DNA of 64,000 bases from Microbacterium azadirachtae. Lineage in GTDB: Bacteria > Actinomycetota > Actinomycetes > Actinomycetales > Microbacteriaceae. The translations under genes and the position numbers were made by a program. The stretch is from assembly GCF_000956545.1 (NCBI RefSeq), contig NZ_JYIT01000085.1:62001-126000 (forward strand). The letters are read 5' to 3'. Each line of letters opens with the position of its first letter. Within the stretch, counting starts at the first letter, position 1. Below are positions 62,264 through 64,000 of this stretch, one piece after another. The notes under the pieces were generated by a model, which was not told the origin of the DNA, made no database searches, and worked only from the letters and a program-made list of their open reading frames with translations.

Positions 62264-63741
62264 TGGGCGGTCAGGACCAGAGGAACCGCGACGACCGTCG
62301 GGCGCCGCAGGGCAGGACCGAGCGGGGCACCGGACGCGGGACGACCTCACGCCGCGGCGCCGGTCCGCAGGCGCGGAGCCGGACGGTGCAACCGGCGCGG
62401 CGGGTCGCCTACGACGTGATCCGCGCCGTGAGCGCCTCCGATGCGTACGCGAACCTCCTGCTGCCCGGCGCGATCCGCGACGCGGGCCTGTCCGGTCCGG
62501 ATGCGGCCCTCGCGACGGAGCTCGCCTACGGCACGCTGCGCCAGCTCGGCACCTACGACGCGATCATCGCGCGGGCGGCGGGACGCGATGTCGCGAGCAT
62601 CGACCCGCCGGTGCTCGACGCGCTGCGCCTGGGAGTGCATCAGCTGCTCGGCACGCGCGTCGCGCCGCACGCCGCGGTGAACGAGACGGTGAACCTCGTG
62701 GCGGGGCACGCCGGGCGCGGCGCCTCGGGCTTCGCGAACGCCGTGCTCCGCACCGTGGCGGCCCGCACCCACGAGGAATGGCTCGACGCCGTGACGGAGG
62801 CGGCGCGGTCCGACGACGAGCGCCTCGGTCTGCGCTTCGCGCACCCCGTGTGGATCATCCGCGCACTCCGGCGCGCGCTGGCGGCGGAGGGGCGGGAGGA
62901 CGAGCTCGAAGCGCTCCTCGCGTCCGACAACGCAGCCCCGGAGGTCACCCTCGTGGCGCTGCCCGGGCTCGCCGAGCCCCGGGAACCTCGTCGTCCTTAC
63001 GCCCCGACCGCCTTCGGCTCCGAGGGCGGCGACCCCGGCGCGGTCGTCGCGGCGGCGAAGGGACGCGTGCGCGTGCAGGACGAGGGATCCCAGCTCGTGG
63101 CTCTCGCCCTCGTCGGCGCCCGGCCGATCGCACCGGGGGAGCGCTGGCTCGACCTGTGCGCAGGGCCGGGCGGCAAGACGGCACTGCTTGCGGCCGAGGC
63201 GTTGCGCGGTGGCGCGACGCTCGACGCGAACGAGGTCGTCCCGGCCCGTGCGGGGCTGGTCCGCAAAGCGGTCGCCCCCGTGCCTCTCCCGGTCGACGTC
63301 GCCGAGGAGGACGGTCGCGAGCTCGCCGCGGAGCGTCCTGGGGCCTACGACCGGATCCTCCTCGACGCGCCGTGCACGGGCCTGGGGGCGCTACGGCGCC
63401 GGCCCGAGGCGCGCTGGCGGAAGACCTCGGCCGACGTGCCGGAGCTGGCGGCGCTCCAGGAGGAGCTGCTCGCCGCAGCTCTCGGCGCGCTGAAGCCGGG
63501 CGGCGTGCTGGCATACGTGACATGCTCGCCCCATCTCGCCGAGACGGCCGCCGTCGTGCAGACCGTGCTCCGTGATCGCGACGACGTGCGGGAGCTGGAT
63601 GCCCGCGAGGTGCTGCGCGCGGTGTCCCGGAACGAGATCGACCTGCCCGCGCCGACGAGCGGATCCGGGCACGCGCAGCTGTGGCCGCATCGGCACGGCA
63701 CCGACGCGATGTTCCTGTCGCTCCTGCGCAAGGACGGGTGA
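62263..63741 (+). CDS. rsmB: RsmB/NOP-family 16S rRNA (cytosine-C5) methyltransferase
   Basis: A 492-residue protein. After a basic, low-complexity N-terminus (about 45 residues), a NusB-like RNA-binding domain (ARRVAYDVIRAVSASDAYAN...) leads to the methyltransferase. SAM loop WLDLCAGPGGKTALLA, catalytic Cys pair in LLDAPCTGLGALRRRPEARWR and YVTCSPHLAET. It should methylate C967-type positions of 16S rRNA. ATG 62263 or GTG 62260; both overlap the fmt stop. Confidence 0.94.
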   Translation: MGGQDQRNRDDRRAPQGRTERGTGRGTTSRRGAGPQARSRTVQPARRVAYDVIRAVSASDAYANLLLPGAIRDAGLSGPDAALATELAYGTLRQLGTYDAIIARAAGRDVASIDPPVLDALRLGVHQLLGTRVAPHAAVNETVNLVAGHAGRGASGFANAVLRTVAARTHEEWLDAVTEAARSDDERLGLRFAHPVWIIRALRRALAAEGREDELEALLASDNAAPEVTLVALPGLAEPREPRRPYAPTAFGSEGGDPGAVVAAAKGRVRVQDEGSQLVALALVGARPIAPGERWLDLCAGPGGKTALLAAEALRGGATLDANEVVPARAGLVRKAVAPVPLPVDVAEEDGRELAAERPGAYDRILLDAPCTGLGALRRRPEARWRKTSADVPELAALQEELLAAALGALKPGGVLAYVTCSPHLAETAAVVQTVLRDRDDVRELDAREVLRAVSRNEIDLPAPTSGSGHAQLWPHRHGTDAMFLSLLRKDG

Positions 63742-63795
63742 TCGAGGCGGCACCGACCGCGCCGCGCGCGTACGCGGCACGGCCGCACCGACCGG

Positions 63796-63801
63796 GATAA
63801 T
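63796..63801 (+). promoter_or_regulatory. Candidate -10 element (GATAAT) of rpe
   Basis: GATAAT, then GGGCGC, then ATG 63808. The 6-nt spacing again fits a leaderless transcript. Confidence 0.45.
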
Positions 63802-63807
63802 GGGCGC

Positions 63808-64000
63808 ATGCCCGCACCTCTCGCCGACCTCCCCGCCGCTCCCCGCATCAACCCGTCGATCCTCGCCGCCGACTTCGTGAACATGCAGGCCGAGCTCGCG
63901 CGGATCGCGACGGCCGACTTCGCGCACGTCGATGTGATGGACAACCACTTCGTCCCCAACCTCACGTTCGGGCCGCAGATGGTGGAGCGCATCCAGGCCA
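63808..64000 (+). CDS. rpe: Ribulose-phosphate 3-epimerase (partial, N-terminal)
   Basis: The first 64 codons are visible before the right edge. They read INPSILAADFVNMQAELARI, then FAHVDVMDNHFVPNLTFGP, the start of the epimerase barrel with the HVDVMDxxFVPN metal site. It interconverts ribulose- and xylulose-5-phosphate in the pentose phosphate pathway. Confidence 0.93.
   Translation, partial: MPAPLADLPAAPRINPSILAADFVNMQAELARIATADFAHVDVMDNHFVPNLTFGPQMVERIQA

Overview
The window is chromosomal DNA of a high-GC actinobacterium, most likely Microbacterium or a close relative in the Microbacteriaceae. I infer this from the base composition, the frequent GTG and TTG starts, 4-bp start/stop overlaps, actinobacterial-type proteins (HIT protein after thrS, mIHF, a helicase-defective PriA, a DUF349 protein, a DUF2510 protein) and a gene order typical of the group. 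No database search was possible, so family names rest on motif recognition.

Layout. Positions 1-2824 hold a small regulatory neighbourhood: the end of an ArsR-type regulator, an SDR protein behind two palindromes, a VOC protein, a MerR regulator and an NTF2-like protein. Positions 2921-3216 are a tRNA cluster (Gly-GCC, Cys-GCA, Val-GAC). The 3' end of tRNA-Val is repeated exactly (55 bp) at 9458-9512. The 6.3 kb between the copies is a decayed integrative element or prophage remnant. It has a broken ParB/Srx-like gene, a DUF2510 membrane protein, a C-terminal scrap of an SOS-response peptidase (SRAP), a three-gene operon (RelE/HigB-like toxin candidate, XRE regulator, DUF6941 protein), a frameshifted tail tape-measure fragment, a small unknown gene and what may be the first codons of a lost integrase.

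From 9564 on the DNA is core genome. YdcF and LtrA come first, then thrS with a HIT-family gene. Upstream of thrS lies a 22-codon ORF with five Thr codons that appears to be leaderless, a candidate attenuator. Vitamin B6 genes follow (pdxY divergent, pdxST), then yebC, grpB, ruvCAB, yajC-secD-secF and a long RSH (ppGpp) gene. Two minus-strand genes (AbiEi-like, DUF349), a small membrane protein, rarA, an acyltransferase, rpsD, alaS, ruvX and mltG come next. The shikimate cluster is aroE-aroC-aroK-aroB-(GNAT)-aroQ, followed by efp and nusB.

Positions 43208-47865 carry a SNF2-type ATPase and an MBL-Rieske protein. The pyrimidine operon pyrR-pyrB-pyrC-(PH-like membrane protein)-carA-carB-pyrF follows behind a PyrR-type leader and runs into a fused mIHF-guanylate kinase, rpoZ, metK, priA, fmt, rsmB and the start of rpe. 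Most of these genes are tightly packed on the + strand, with strong hairpins after rpsD, nusB and rpoZ. Several genes have a TAnnnT hexamer 6 or 7 nt upstream of the start codon, which suggests leaderless transcription.
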